64,000 nt of DNA from Sapria himalayana (lineage: Eukaryota; Streptophyta; Magnoliopsida; Malpighiales; Rafflesiaceae): NCBI GenBank assembly GCA_029783825.1, contig JAREIK010001332.1, positions 186,001-250,000 on the forward strand. The letters are read 5' to 3'. Shown here in pieces: positions 13,151 through 24,610 of the stretch. Numbering within the stretch: the first letter of the stretch is position 1; each line of letters starts with the position of its first letter. The notes beneath the pieces are model-generated. The model saw nothing but the letters and a program-made list of their open reading frames with translations, made no database searches and had not been told where the DNA came from. The translations under genes were made by a program, and so were the position numbers.

Positions 13151-13344
13151 TATACATAGAATATTGTATCATTTTTTATGATTTCAAAATAATAAAATAA
13201 AAATATAACACAAAAAACAGAATATAGTTAATAATCTAGTTTTAAACTTAATTCTATCAATTCGTTAAACAAGCAGATATTTTCCTGGGTGATAACACAA
13301 AAAACATTTTTCCATAAGTAGAACAAAAGTAAGACAAAGCTGAC

Positions 13345-14119
13345 CTCTCATTTTGGCATAGCTTCATGATAATCCAACCAGGAAAAAAAAAAGAAAAGAT
13401 GTTAAGTTACATACGACCAACAAGTACACACGAAAAAAGAAGGAAAAGTGAGTGTTATTTTGCATAAAAAAAAAACAAGCAGTCAAGCTGGGTATTCTCT
13501 TCATTTAAAAAGCAGTTTCCTCCCTTGATAATAATGTTTTCAGTATTTTTTTTTAATATAAAATAAGCTTCATTAAAAAAGAAATATCCATATGATCTTA
13601 CTTCACAATTTCATATGCATCTTCCACTGTGTAACGTTCCATCTTTGTATACGAACTTCTCCACAGATTTGGATATGTAGGTACTTCTAAAGGAAATGAT
13701 TGCTTGTCTACTATGTGCCAATGAAGGACATTCTACTGAACGAAATTAACAATATAAGAACTACAAGGAAAAGAATAAAACAAGAAAAGAAACAGATATT
13801 CAACAAGGGTGCAGTTTCAATTCCCATGGAAAATATAAGACAAAAGAATATCTTACAAGTTTAACATAAGACATGGAATCAATTATCTTCTTAATCACAT
13901 CTAATGGCAAATAGTGCCTTGATGTATCTAAAAAATACAAATTTTAAGAATTATAATATTCAACCAAATTACATTAGGGGAAAAAACTGCATTTTCTCAT
14001 AACTCACCAATCAAAAGACCACGATATATGAATCTTGGTTTGTCATGAATATACCATGGTGATTTTTTGATTAGAACCAATTTTGCTTCAAAATCAAATG
14101 CACAAAGCTGGCTGAATGT
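13345..14119 (-). CDS. HEXO1: Beta-N-acetylhexosaminidase (GH20), four exons of a partial gene
   Basis: Four exons on the minus strand read as one frame: 14119-14008, 13927-13857, 13732-13602 and 13345-13361 (17 bp). All inner boundaries are canonical (GTGAGT, GTAAGA, GTAAGA, GTCAGC donors; AG acceptors) and the phases join exactly. The 110 residues contain the plant hexosaminidase blocks TFSQLC, SPWYIHDKPRF-YRGLLIDTSRHYLP, KLNVLHWHIVDKQSFPLEV, PTYPNLW, and ERYTVEDAYEIVNYAKMRG. The enzyme removes terminal N-acetylglucosamine or galactosamine from glycans in the vacuole or apoplast. There are no stops or frameshifts. The preceding N-terminal exons and the following exon (expected PGHAESWG block and the catalytic D-E pair) are not visible, so the gene is torn, truncated, or spread over introns swollen by transposons. 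The HEXO1-type assignment rests on ERYTVEDA; GH20 membership is firm. Confidence 0.88.
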
Positions 14120-14989
14120 CTGGAAAAACATAAACAATAAAAAATGTGATGAAATAAAATAAATAAATTAGCTAAAACACTGTTTTTCATTATATGTAAA
14201 TCACAATGTGGCACAAAATACAAATAACTAAAAAAATTAATCAATGGGCTTTACCAAATGTCTCTGCATAGTACATCTAGACACATATTCATACAAAATA
14301 AAAATCATATTAATAAATACAAAATAATCTAATTAGATTTTGTATTGTATATTTTTGTTTCATCAACTTATACTTGTAATATAGTGGTACTCCAAATAAT
14401 TATGTATTTAATTTTTTCATATTGTATGTAGATCATGACATTATAAGATGACAAGTATTTTCATACAAGAATAGTAAGTCTCAAATTCAATACTTATCAG
14501 ACATAGTTTCTTTAATTTTTGAGGGTAAAACTATCAAAATATTAACTTTCCGAGACTCAACGCTAAGCGAGATTATTGTGCACTGGGTAGTCTTTTTTAT
14601 ATTTTCACACTGTTAAAAATAAAGTGAATTATTTTTTTCTATAAAAAATTGCATTATGTCTAAGTAGGGTATAAAAAAATTAGTTTTGAGATAACTTTTT
14701 TTTAATTTATTTTTTACTTATATTCATAATTATATATTGCAAGTGTACCAATCTACTAGAGGCACTTCAATCAGTTTTATTTTTTTCCTTTTTTATATAT
14801 ATCATTTTATACCATTTACTTTTGAAATAAAAAAAGATATTGAATCAAGTAATAAGGAGACCCACTATCATTGATTGTTCAATTGATATTACCAACACCA
14901 CCATCACTAGTAACTAACGGTACCACTTGAACTGAATTTTGTTAAGGTATATTTTGTTTTTCTTGAATAATTAAGCCAAAAACTTTCAA
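14120..14989. other. Non-coding stretch beside the hexosaminidase exons
   Basis: Upstream side of the partial gene. I searched for the exon that should precede TFSQLC and did not find it. It contains a SINE-like segment (14440-14606); the rest is A/T-rich and could be intron. Confidence 0.45.
14440..14606 (+). repeat. SINE-like relic, second copy
   Basis: It matches 5620-5822 in order. The tail ...GCGAGATTATTGTGCACTGGG followed by a T-run is closer to the plant Au-type SINE end than the first copy. It may lie within an intron of the hexosaminidase gene. Confidence 0.5.
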
Positions 14990-14994
14990 ACATC

Positions 14995-15147
14995 TAATAA
15001 AATTCAATCAAAATAGTATATGAGTCGTATCCTTATATAATGATCCAATCAAATGGGCCAGCTCATTTATTGAGTGTTCTCATCAATAATAAAGTAAAGC
15101 AATATCAAATAAATTAGATATAAACTAGAAATTGAAAAACTATAACT
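14995..15147 (-). mobile_element. LTR2-family LTR (3' LTR of a minus-strand copia relic)
   Basis: It carries the shared block TGTTCTCATCAATAATAAAG. Immediately to its right, CTCCCTCAAG is the complement of a copia polypurine tract, so for an element read on the minus strand this is the 3' LTR. Confidence 0.55.
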
Positions 15148-16742
15148 TTCTCCCTCAAGTTATTGCATAAATATTCATAATATCAAACTTATATAAAATA
15201 AAAATAGACTAAAATCTCTTCTAACTTTAATGAAGATATCCACCAGCAAATTTGTTATATAAATATAAGTTGTAGCATTAGTCTTATCATGAATCTTCTC
15301 CTTGTGTATAAAATAGTTCATTTATATGTGCTATATCTACTTCACTCATAAAATATCAAATTAAAGACTACATAATTTAATGTATGATTATTATAATAAA
15401 AAATAGTTGGAGAATAAAATACGTATTTCATCTCTTCTCATAGGTGTTGGATTCAAGTATCTCATAAATAATTATAATAATCAATTAAGCTATGTCTCCT
15501 TATTAGATCTTGATGCAATTATTTGTCTCTTATTTTTCTATAAGATAAGATTATAATTAAGAAAAATCTAAAAATTTATCATAAATATTCACTCATTGCA
15601 AGCAAAAATCTAACTAAAATTTAAATGTTCAGCCAAGTAAGAGACTGAGTTCAACTAAGTAAGCCTAACTAAAAAAAATCTCAAAATCATATATATTAAT
15701 TCGCATGTCGTTATTCAAAGAGTTATATCTTAATAAATATGTCGGAAAAGATATATAGATATGTCAGATAAACTATATATAGTCTGATAAAAATCAAATA
15801 GTTAATATTCATTATAATTCTCTAATAAATAATATAATCAATTGAATATGTCATATCAAACAAGAAATTAATATATGAATTAATTAGAATATCTGTTGAA
15901 GCACAACATAAAAAACTAATATTTATAAAAATATCAACTACATACCTCTTCTATAAAAGAATACATACATCATCACTTTCTTATAATAAATGACTTTCAT
16001 CAAGAGGTGTCAAGTGGGCCGGGTAGCTTGGGCACGAACTGACTGAGTCATGCCTAGTCCGGCATGAAATAGTCCAGAACCATGCCTGAACTCATTTCAT
16101 GCCGACTCAAGGCATGACTTGTGCCATGTTGAGCCAAGGGGTGATGTGCCTCATGTCGAGCCAGGTATGACTTGGCTGCCTGGCCCAAAGGTACAAGTGC
16201 GGACTACAGATATTGGACTTCAGGAATCAACATTCCATAAATGGTCAAATAGATATTATTTTTAAAAATTTATTTAGTTATTTTTAATTTTTATTAATAA
16301 TTTAATACAAAATAATATCGATTGACATTGGGATTGAGGTATTGGGATTGAATTATTATTTATTATTATTAAGATTTACAATTTTGACTTTATGTTGTTG
16401 TTGTGAGTTGTATCTTTGTATTAATTTATTTATTTTTGAATTGAATGATAAATGATAGGTTATAGATGTGTTTTTATGATATTTTTAATTATTTATTATA
16501 TTATATCATTTGTGTTAATTATTTCATTTTTTTGTAATTTATTATTTATGTGAAATAAATAAATAATATAATATCGTCATCTCATATGTCACAATTATTA
16601 TACATTTTGAATTTAAAATATGAAATTTGAAAAAAAAATTAAATAATTAATCCAAAATTCCACAACCACAAGTCCGCAACTACAATTCCACAACTGGTGG
16701 CCAGTGGGAGAATATCCAGGCCCAAACTAGTAGGGTAGTGGC

Positions 16743-17704
16743 CAAGGAAGCACGGACACGGCTCCCTACAACCATGTCCACGTGTCCGATACCTAGGCAT
16801 GTGGACACGACACGGACACGGCACGGATACGTGTCCGATACGCCACGTGGCGTATCATTCCACAATCCGTATCGGATGGTTGCGTAGGCAACCGTATCCA
16901 CATCTATAGTGCCTGACGTCCGACGACGTCGGGTGGCCAACGTTGCAGCATGGGCGACGTTGGCCACTGGCAGGGGGCGAGCGCGATTTGAGGGTGAGGC
17001 AGGGAGCGGGCACGATTTGACGAAGAAGCAGGAGCGGGCATGATTTGAGGGGTGAGGAAGGGGCGCCACGATTTGAGGGGTGAGGAAGGGGCAGCACGAT
17101 TTGAGGTGAGAGGCAGGGGAGGCACGATTTGAGGGAAGAGGCAGGGGCATGCGTGTTTGAGGGGAGAGGCAGGGGTGGGCGTGTTTGAGGGAAGAGGCAG
17201 GGGTGGGCGTGTTTGAGGGAAGAGGCAGGGGCGGGCGGGCGTGATTGATGGGAGAGGCAGGGGAGGGCGGGCGAGCGTGATTGAGGGGAGAGGCAAGGGC
17301 GGGCGTGCTTGAGGGGAGAGGCAGGGGCATAAAATAAAATATTTTTATAAAATAAAATAAAAAATATATTTTTTTATATAATATAATTATAAAATATTAT
17401 TTTATAAAATAAAATAATTATAAATATTATCTTATAAAATAAAATATTTTTATTTTATAAAATAAAATATTTTTATTTTATAAAATAAATAATATATATT
17501 TATTTTATATAAAAAATATTTTAATTTAATTTAATTTAATAAATTTTATAAAATATTTAATATTTATAATTAATAATTTTTATTTTTATTTTTTTATCAT
17601 GCCGTATCTTAGCCGTATCCGTATCCTAGTTTTTTAAAATTTGACGTGTCCCCGTATCCTGCCATGTCGTATCCCCGTGCCCGTGTCCGTATCCGTGCTT
17701 CTTA
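16743..17704. mobile_element. Mini-MULE 1 with internal minisatellite
   Basis: The 9-bp target duplication GGTAGTGGC is perfect (16734-16742 and 17705-17713), the length expected for Mutator-like elements. Terminal repeats are CAAGGAAGCACGGACACGG on the left and the complement of TAAGAAGCACGGATACGG on the right. The left half is GC-rich with CpG-rich repeats of the GGACACG and TACGTGTCCG kind and a 28-bp minisatellite. The right half (17330-17600) is almost pure A/T. No transposase is present. A second, inverted and shorter copy lies at 58974-59496. Confidence 0.88.
16976..17326. repeat. 28-bp GA/GC-rich minisatellite, about 12 units
   Basis: Units of the form GAGAGGCAGGGG-(GGGCGTG)-TTTGAGGG repeat about 12 times with period 28 (two units are longer, 32 and 36 bp). 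Because 28 is not a multiple of three, all minus-strand frames show proline/serine-rich repeat peptides of up to 216 codons; these are not proteins. The related MULE at 59210-59280 has only two to three units. Confidence 0.88.
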
Positions 17705-18252
17705 GGTAGTGGCAGAATGGAATAATCGAGCCCAAACCAGCCTGATTCAACATGGCCCGACACAACCTGGCCCGAATCCAGCCAGCCTTGAGCCAATCTT
17801 GATATATCAGGCCGGCCATTTTTGAGTTGTGTCGTGCCTAGCACGACACAGTACGATAGTTTGACTGGGCCACCAAAAACTAGGTTGTGCCAATACAGCA
17901 CGGCCCATTTGACACCTCTACTATCATCCCTAAAAAGTATATGAGTCTCTAATAAATATTCATTTGGAATTGTGATTGAATATGCTTCTTAAGTTGAGTG
18001 ATTCATAACATATCATCTCGCATAATCAAGATATCATTTACGTACATAATAAATAAATTTATCATGTCATTTAAACTTAACTAAAAAACAAAAAAATATC
18101 ATTACAATTTACAAACATAAGCTAAATGAGATAATTATCTATGAAATCTTACAAATCAAACTCTCAATAACTACTCAGGCCATGCAATATTTTCTACAAT
18201 CTATAATATACGCTAACATTTGACGATAACAATGATAGTTTCACCCATAGTT

Positions 18253-18790
18253 TTTAAAGGTGGTTTGTTTAACACGTTGATACGCATCTCAAGGTGAGGC
18301 GTTCATAAAACACCTCAAGGTGTTAAAAAAAAGCATCAACTCGCAGGAGCTCTACACAAGCTCCATCAAGCTCCACGTGACCTCCATTGAGCTCAACGAA
18401 GCTCGTGCAAGTCCATCAAACTCCACGATGGAGCTTGTTGGAGCTCTACGGAGCTCCATCGAGCTTTTCATGGAGCATTGAAGAGGGGCAAGGAAGAGGG
18501 AGAGGGGCAAGGAAGAGGGAGAGGAGCAAGGGCAAATTAAAAAAATTTATTATAAAAATTTATTTTATAAATTATCAAATTTTATTAAAATTTGATAATA
18601 ATATTAATTAATAAATGATAATAAATTAATAAATAATATTAAATTAAAAATAAAATAAAAAAGAGAATTTAATAAATTTAAAATTTATTAAATTTATGTC
18701 TTATGCCATAATAAAAAACTAACACCTAGAGGCTTACACATCGCTTCACAAACACAAAAATATCTCACCTTATATTTTCGTCTTTTATTA
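18253..18790. repeat. Interspersed repeat S2, hairpin-rich and possibly a small transposon
   Basis: The right end matches the window-start repeat (120-235). The centre, 18340-18470, is dense in GGAGCTC/GAGCTCC and CTCCATCAAGCTCCA words that pair with one another. A run of AGGGAGAGGGGCAAGGAAG units follows at 18483-18535, then an A/T-rich half. The left end carries AAGGTGAGGCG, the right end a complement-like GTGAGATA, so inverted repeats are likely but poorly conserved. I could not assign a class or target duplication. Confidence 0.45.
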
Positions 18791-18977
18791 CTTTGATTTC
18801 ACCATAGTGTTGAGGCAACAAATTATATACAATTAGCATTTTTGGTAGTTTTTTGAAATATTGTGATCATTGTACATGCTACGACATGATTCCAAAGATA
18901 TAGAACCCATTTTGATGAAGAGTGATAGTCTCCACAAAGGTTGGCATGGTAGCACCGATACAAAACTAATATATTAA

Positions 18978-18978
<1 letters not shown>

Positions 18979-19015
<37 letters not shown>

Positions 19016-19016
19016 T
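18979..19016. repeat. (TG)n microsatellite
   Basis: About 19 TG/CG units in a row. Confidence 0.95.
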
Positions 19017-19139
19017 ATTTAAAGTTTTTGGAACCTTTATTTTTAGAAGTTTCACATAAAATCATGATAATTTGTGCCAAGTTTATCATTATTTGATATT
19101 ATTGTATATTTTACCATGTTGAGTTTTTATTGTTGGAGT

Positions 19140-19680
19140 AGTTAAAGTTTGCAGTATTTTTTTTTTTAGTATATTTTCTATTTGATGGAAACAACCAACT
19201 CATGTGGATTGCCCCAATCATTTTTCCCTCTATATAAAAAGGTTTTATATGTATTATTTCTTAGCATTGAATTATGTATCAAATTTCAATTTAAATTATA
19301 TTGTATTATTTTAAGTTGTTTCATGTTATTTTTTAATTGTTATTTTATTTTTTATATTTAAATTGTGACATGGAATTAGAGTGGAATTTTGTATGTGGAT
19401 AAAGGCCTACAAACTCTAGAAAAATAAATCATGTACAATGTACCAATATAATGCATGCATGCATTCAATAAAAAAATAAAATAAAAATTAAGAAATAAAA
19501 AAAAATGTTTGTACAGGCATGCACACAAATAAGAATTTAAAGAATGTTTGCACACGTGCACACAAATACTTGTATTTTAGAGATGTGCATAGTAGTTTGC
19601 GCAAAGATGTGTGCAAGTATGCGGTGGTATACTTGAGTAAGGCAAAGGAGCACAATGATGTACAGTGATGTTTTGCGCAA
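19140..19680 (+). mobile_element. LTR-like relic, family LTR3
   Basis: The block CATGTGGATTGCCCCAATCA followed by a TATAAAAAGG promoter-like box is repeated as GTGGGTTGCCCCAATATT plus TATAAAGG at about 24475-24520, where it follows a copia RNase H relic. That context makes it an LTR. The trailing part (19540-19680) is GTG-rich. Ends are approximate. Confidence 0.45.
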
Positions 19681-20114
19681 AAACCTTAATTAAAATTCTA
19701 GCAATAAAAAAATTCAACAAAAAAACTCAATCCAACCAAGACGTACTATTTTTCTATTGTTTTATTTGGCACCTAAAAAACATGTTGATTCAATACCCTA
19801 ATTCAAAAGAGATATTTCAAAATTTCTAAAAAATTAAGATTTCAAATTTTATAATAGTAACTTAGGCTCTCAAAAAATCTTAATTTGAAGAAATATAATT
19901 CACTTGTAGCAACAAATTCTAAAAACCCCAAATTTTGAGATTTTTTCTTAATTAGGATTTCAAAATAGGAACCATAATTTTTGAATTTGGCAGCTCAATT
20001 CCAATATCTTATTCTGATAGTAACTATTTGATGGGGTCAAATGATACACATTTAAATAGCAACTTATTCAAGTTGCTAGTTATCTTGCCAACCTAATTTT
20101 TTTACTGTAGATTT
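19681..20114. other. AT-rich stretch, no gene
   Basis: Imperfect short repeats of the AAATTTTGAGATTTT kind, with no coding signal, run up to the left end of hAT J. Confidence 0.4.
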
Positions 20115-22381
20115 AAAAAATGTCAACTAATTCAGGCTGCTCAGGCAAAGCCCACGGCATGGAATGATAAAGTTGTGCTAGGTCTGGCACAACAAGGTCC
20201 AGAACCATGTATGTACCAAAATCATCCTAGCATGTGTCACAGCTCATGTCGTGTAGTGCCGAGGTTGCAATGGCTTCATGTCATGCCAAGCACAGCCCAC
20301 GTGTCCAACACGTCAACATGAAATGTGGCATGGTCACATTCAAAAAAAAATTATTGTTTCAAATTGGTTGTTTTTTGGCGATAAGATAGTGCTTGTCGAT
20401 GTCTTGTTAATCTAAATTAAAAAATATATATACTTGTTTGTTATTTATTATACCCATTAGATTACATTCAATAGCTCGATGGTCAAAATCTAATATATGT
20501 TAGATTTCTATCTTAAAAAATTAAAAAAAATATACTTTTTTTAATTAAACAATTCTATAAATAACATATTTATATATTTTATTTTTCACAATTTATATTG
20601 TCATAGTGCAAAAAGGAGAGAAATTGATAAGAGATTATTAGGTGGATGTGAAAAAATATTTGCTGCACACAAAAAATTAAGATACATATTGCATAGAAAA
20701 TATTTTATTTTATCTAATAATTTTTAGATATAAATATTTTTAATAATAAGTAAAAAATTAAAAAAATATCATTCTCCTTCTTTTACTTCTAGTGCAATCT
20801 CCTAGATAAAAAAATAATGAACAATAGATATTATAAAAATGAATTAGACATACACATAAAAAAATAAACCTAGCCAAAATATTCGAGGCAAAATCTATAT
20901 TTTTTTTCATGATCACGACCCATGTGACTAAAGAATTTAAAAATAGATAAACTTCAATAATGTAGACAAACTTCAACATAATTAAAAATAAATACTCTAA
21001 AAATATCAAAAAAGATTTGGCATTGAAAAAATATATTATAAAAATATATATACATTTTAGAGTATTGGTGGCACATATCACCTTAAGAGACATTGATCAA
21101 TATATAAAAAAACATATTACATCAAATCTTAGACAAACACAACCTAGTGGTATAATCTTTAAAATTTGATCAATTTCAAGTTTATTAATCTCATTTATTT
21201 ACCAAAATAAGTATGAAAAGAAAGGCATTACAAAATTGAATACTAGCATTATTTAGCATGGATCTTCTAATTAAACTTTTGGAGAATTATAGACTAATTC
21301 TTAATATTAAGAAATTTTCAGTCTACTTATCATATAATTTCTAGTTTGATCAATAGTAGTAATATAATAAAATATATTAAATTAGAAAATAATTAATAAT
21401 AAATAAACTTAAAAAATACGGTAGAATAGACTCCATAACATACGACATTTTAACTTACAAATACATTCACAAATGTCACCACTCATTATATCAATTCTAA
21501 GTAGAAACTAATTAAAAAAAAATTTAAGATTTCATGAGATGTTTCATCCACATGATAACCCACCATATATGAGTGTTTGTTAAGATTCTTTAAGAAATAA
21601 AATATTCAAAATAAAATACTTAGTATTATATTTAACAATTCTTCAAATAATTGTGTAGCAAATAATACATTTGCAACAACCAATAAAGACAGACTCTTAT
21701 GTAATATTTTGTATATTAAATATATGTATTACATAATTAATCTAATTATGCAAGCAAAAATAAAAAATATTTTTTACGTATTAAAAAATATAAAAATTAA
21801 CCTAAAATACTTTAAGACACTTTGCATAAATCAAAAGTTGTATACTCTATGTTTGACAGCGAACGTAAAAAAAATTCAAATAAATATCAGATATCATTGA
21901 AATTATATCTACCTGATGTTAAATTTATATATTAGCTACCAATACATGATATCCAACTATATTAATAATAAAAATAATGAACTTATTATTTATAATTCAA
22001 AGTAGAGACATGGATTTCTTTTTTGAAATTCTTAAAGGTTTTTTAAGATATGACAAACATGTATTTGTCTGTATATATTCTCACCGCATGCATTACACTT
22101 AGATACATAAAATATTAATAATATATTTAACAAGTAAAGATGACATACTGGTTTTTATATCATGGCTATGAAAATAAAAATTATATATTTAAAATATTAG
22201 TTTTCCATTCTATTGGTTTATTATTTGACTACTTGTATGAATCATATGATTAAGATAAAAGGAATAGAAAATATATTAAAATATATATCCACATGCATAA
22301 ACTAAATAAAAGAATTAAATAATAAAATTTATGAATAATTAAATAAGATGTTAAAATATTATGATATTAAATATGATAATT
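20115..22381 (+). mobile_element. hAT copy J, 3' part missing
   Basis: The left end is a mutated terminus (ATGTCAACTAA) followed by the GC-richer subterminal block at 20140-20340 typical of the family. The transposase relic is followed until about 22381, where repeat K begins abruptly. The dimerisation part, 3' subterminal block and right terminus are not found beyond K, so no target duplication can be checked. Confidence 0.65.
21060..22381 (+). pseudogene. hAT transposase relic (copy J)
   Basis: It parallels copies E and G block by block: the post-BED segment (21070-21400), the first catalytic block (about 21460), the second (about 21630), and MYYIINLIMQAK (21724-21760), equivalent to CHVINLIVQAG. 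The 63-codon open piece at 21709-21900 spans the last of these and the following helical segment. The copy breaks off before the WWK dimerisation motif. Confidence 0.7.
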
Positions 22382-22640
22382 ATTAAAGGCGTGCCTTAGG
22401 CACGCCTAAAGCTCGGGCTCCACCTAGCCTAAACAAAAGTATCTCTCCTAGCCTTAAGTCTCCCCCACAAATCAATTATTCTTAAACTTCTCCTCATAAA
22501 TCATATTATTCCCAAAGACTCAAAAAATATATTAAAGTTTTTCTTGAATCAATTATTCTCAAAGTTCCCCATAATTTTTGAATATATTTGTTTTGTCATC
22601 AATTAATCTCTAAAATATGGCAAGCTAGCATATAAGACTT
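22382..22640 (+). repeat. Interspersed repeat K (AAAGGCGTGCCT type)
   Basis: It starts ATTAAAGGCGTGCCTTAGGC, followed by CACGCCTAAAG and a CCTAGCCT block. The inverted complement of this start closes another repeat at 54292. It interrupts hAT J. The right end is uncertain, and I found no target duplication. Confidence 0.45.
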
Positions 22641-22879
22641 TGAGATCTATCTTTTTTAGATACTTTTATACTCAAAGAATATACAAGTATCTTTCACCAA
22701 AGAATGATAGATTTTTAATTGACAAATTTATTTTTTTTAACAATGATTCTTTTTTTAATGAAAGCATAGAAAGAAAATAAACTCATACATTATATATGAA
22801 TTCATTACTTTTATTTCCTTGCTAGTAGTCCCACTTGGAATACTAGTTAGTAGAGAAAATTACTCATTGACTATATTTA

Positions 22880-24380
22880 AGCATCTTTCTTTCATTATTT
22901 CTCATAATGATACTTATATTTTTTAAGGGTTTTTCTAAGATATTATTTCATCAATGATGATGTCATATCATGATTAAAGAGATATATTTGTTTCACTCTA
23001 ATACAATTTAGGAACTAGTACCATGACCTTCAAAAAAATTTATTATTGGTTGTAATTAAGTGTTCACTATGAAAACAGTCCTAGATGAGAAAATAGATCA
23101 TCTTAAGACGTGACTTGAAAAGATAAGTTTTATTCAAATATTTGATGTGAATTACCATGATATTATCTCTCTAGTGATTAGGATGACCTCCGTATTAATT
23201 TTTATATATCTTATTGAATCTCATAGTTAGAGAATATATCGATTTTACATGAAAAATATATTTCTTTATGGTGATCTTGAGCAAAAGACATATATGAAGC
23301 AGCCACTTAAGTTTTGAGTAGCACAGTTACACATATATGTATATGACCTTAAGCAGACACAGAGAGCCTGGTTAATAGAAATCACCTCATTTGAGTTACA
23401 TAGATATGTTACAAACTTTTCTTTATTTTTTTGAATGGACACTGATGTCAAAATAATTTTATTGATTGTCTATATGGATGACATAATAATTATAATAAAT
23501 GACAAATTAGAGATCACTCAACTCAATGAATTTCTTCAAGAATAGTTTCAAAAAAAAAAACCTCAAAAAATTTAGGTACTTTCTTAAAATAGAGGTTACT
23601 TATTCTACGAGTAATGTTATCTCATCACATAGAAGATATGTGTTTAATACTCTAATAAAAATTAATTTTTTGGATTATACTCATGTAAATACTCATATTG
23701 AACTAGGTACTAGCTTTACTTATGATGTAACTTCTCTAATTGACTCAACTACTTATAGGAGAATTGTAGAGATAATTAACTATCTAATTATAACTAAATC
23801 AAATATAACATAAGTAGTTATTATGATCAATTTTTTTTATAGATTCTCCTCAGTATGTCAACCTTATTGTAGCTCTTCACATATCAAGGTATAAAAAAAG
23901 TCTCAAAGACTAAAGATCTCTTTCAGGAATTCTTGGCACTTAGAGTTAGATGGGTATTCAGATTCAACATTCGAGTTGGGCACTAGTATACGCCGAAAGA
24001 AGGTATGCAATATTAAATTATATTTTTCTTAAAAATAATCATGTGTCCTAAAAAAGTTTGAGGTATATAATTATTTTAAAATCTAATACATAAATAAAAT
24101 TCAGAGTAATAATTATTATTATTTATATGATATTTCGGATGTGTCATCTACTAAAAGAAATCAAGTATTCATTTTTTTCTATCATTATTCTTTACAATAA
24201 TAGTTAGGCAACGAGAAATATAAATTATTTCATGAGCGAACGAAATACATAGAAGTTGACTACTTACTAAGAGAAAATATTCAGAATAAAACTATTGCTA
24301 CAGCATTTATTTAGAACATAGCAGCTAACAAATATTTTTATGTAAACCTAGAAAATACCTCAACTTATCTTTCTTTCATC
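22880..24380 (+). pseudogene. Ty1/copia reverse transcriptase and RNase H relic
   Basis: The plus strand reads degenerate Pol. FYMKNIFLYGDLEQKTYMKQPLKF (23240-23315) matches the block [35 protein letters not shown] at about 23463-23495 is the active-site block YVDD with M for V, both aspartates kept. The segment after it matches [12 protein letters not shown]. RNase H-like pieces run to about 24330 (NYFMSER-K-IEVD). Stops and frameshifts are scattered throughout. The gag, protease and integrase part is absent. Confidence 0.78.
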
Positions 24381-24389
24381 CAAGTTCGG

Positions 24390-24610
24390 TGTTATGAACT
24401 TGTACGAACCAACTTAACAGAAATATTATAATTTTTTTAACTTTATATTATTATATTCTTTTTCTTTTTATAATGTGGGTTGCCCCAATATTTTTGCCTA
24501 TTTTATAAAGGTATACTTGTATGACATTATTTTACTATGTTATTGTATTTATTTTTTAATATTATTTTTTAGTAATTTTGATATTTATTATATTATAACA
24601 GAATTATAAA
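24390..24610 (+). mobile_element. LTR3-family LTR relic after the copia fragment
   Basis: Shares the GGGTTGCCCCAAT plus TATAAAGG block with 19200-19250 and lies where the 3' LTR of the preceding relic should be. Confidence 0.5.

Larger units (their letters stand above)
16002..17920. mobile_element. Non-autonomous hAT copy H, split by a mini-MULE
   Basis: The left end AAGAGGTGTCAAGTGGGCC and right end GGCCCATTTGACACCTCTA are clear family termini. The flanking 8-mers are CTTTCATC and CTATCATC, 7 of 8 identical. Without the MULE and its duplication it is about 950 bp and has no transposase, so it depended on a relative such as B or D. It lies inside a minus-strand copia relic. Confidence 0.88.
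15148..18252 (-). pseudogene. Copia pol relic (RNase H and RT), split by hAT H
   Basis: Right of the LTR and purine tract, the minus strand reads degenerate copia Pol. A segment near 15230-15420 matches the RNase H end. After hAT H (16002-17920), the minus strand at about 18000-18060 reads NLFIMYVNDILIM-DD, equivalent to the reverse-transcriptase active-site block YVDDIL with one catalytic D changed to N. The reading order is right for one element interrupted by H. Stops are frequent. The 5' part is lost at the boundary with repeat S2. Confidence 0.65.

Noticed and set aside
16680..17330. 216-codon proline/serine-rich minus-strand open frame
   Set aside because: It reads through a 28-bp minisatellite inside a MULE; similar repeat peptides appear in other frames, and it crosses the element end.
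20758..21093. 111-codon hydrophobic minus-strand frame
   Set aside because: It is antisense to the 5' part of the hAT J relic; the homologous region of other copies is not open on that strand.
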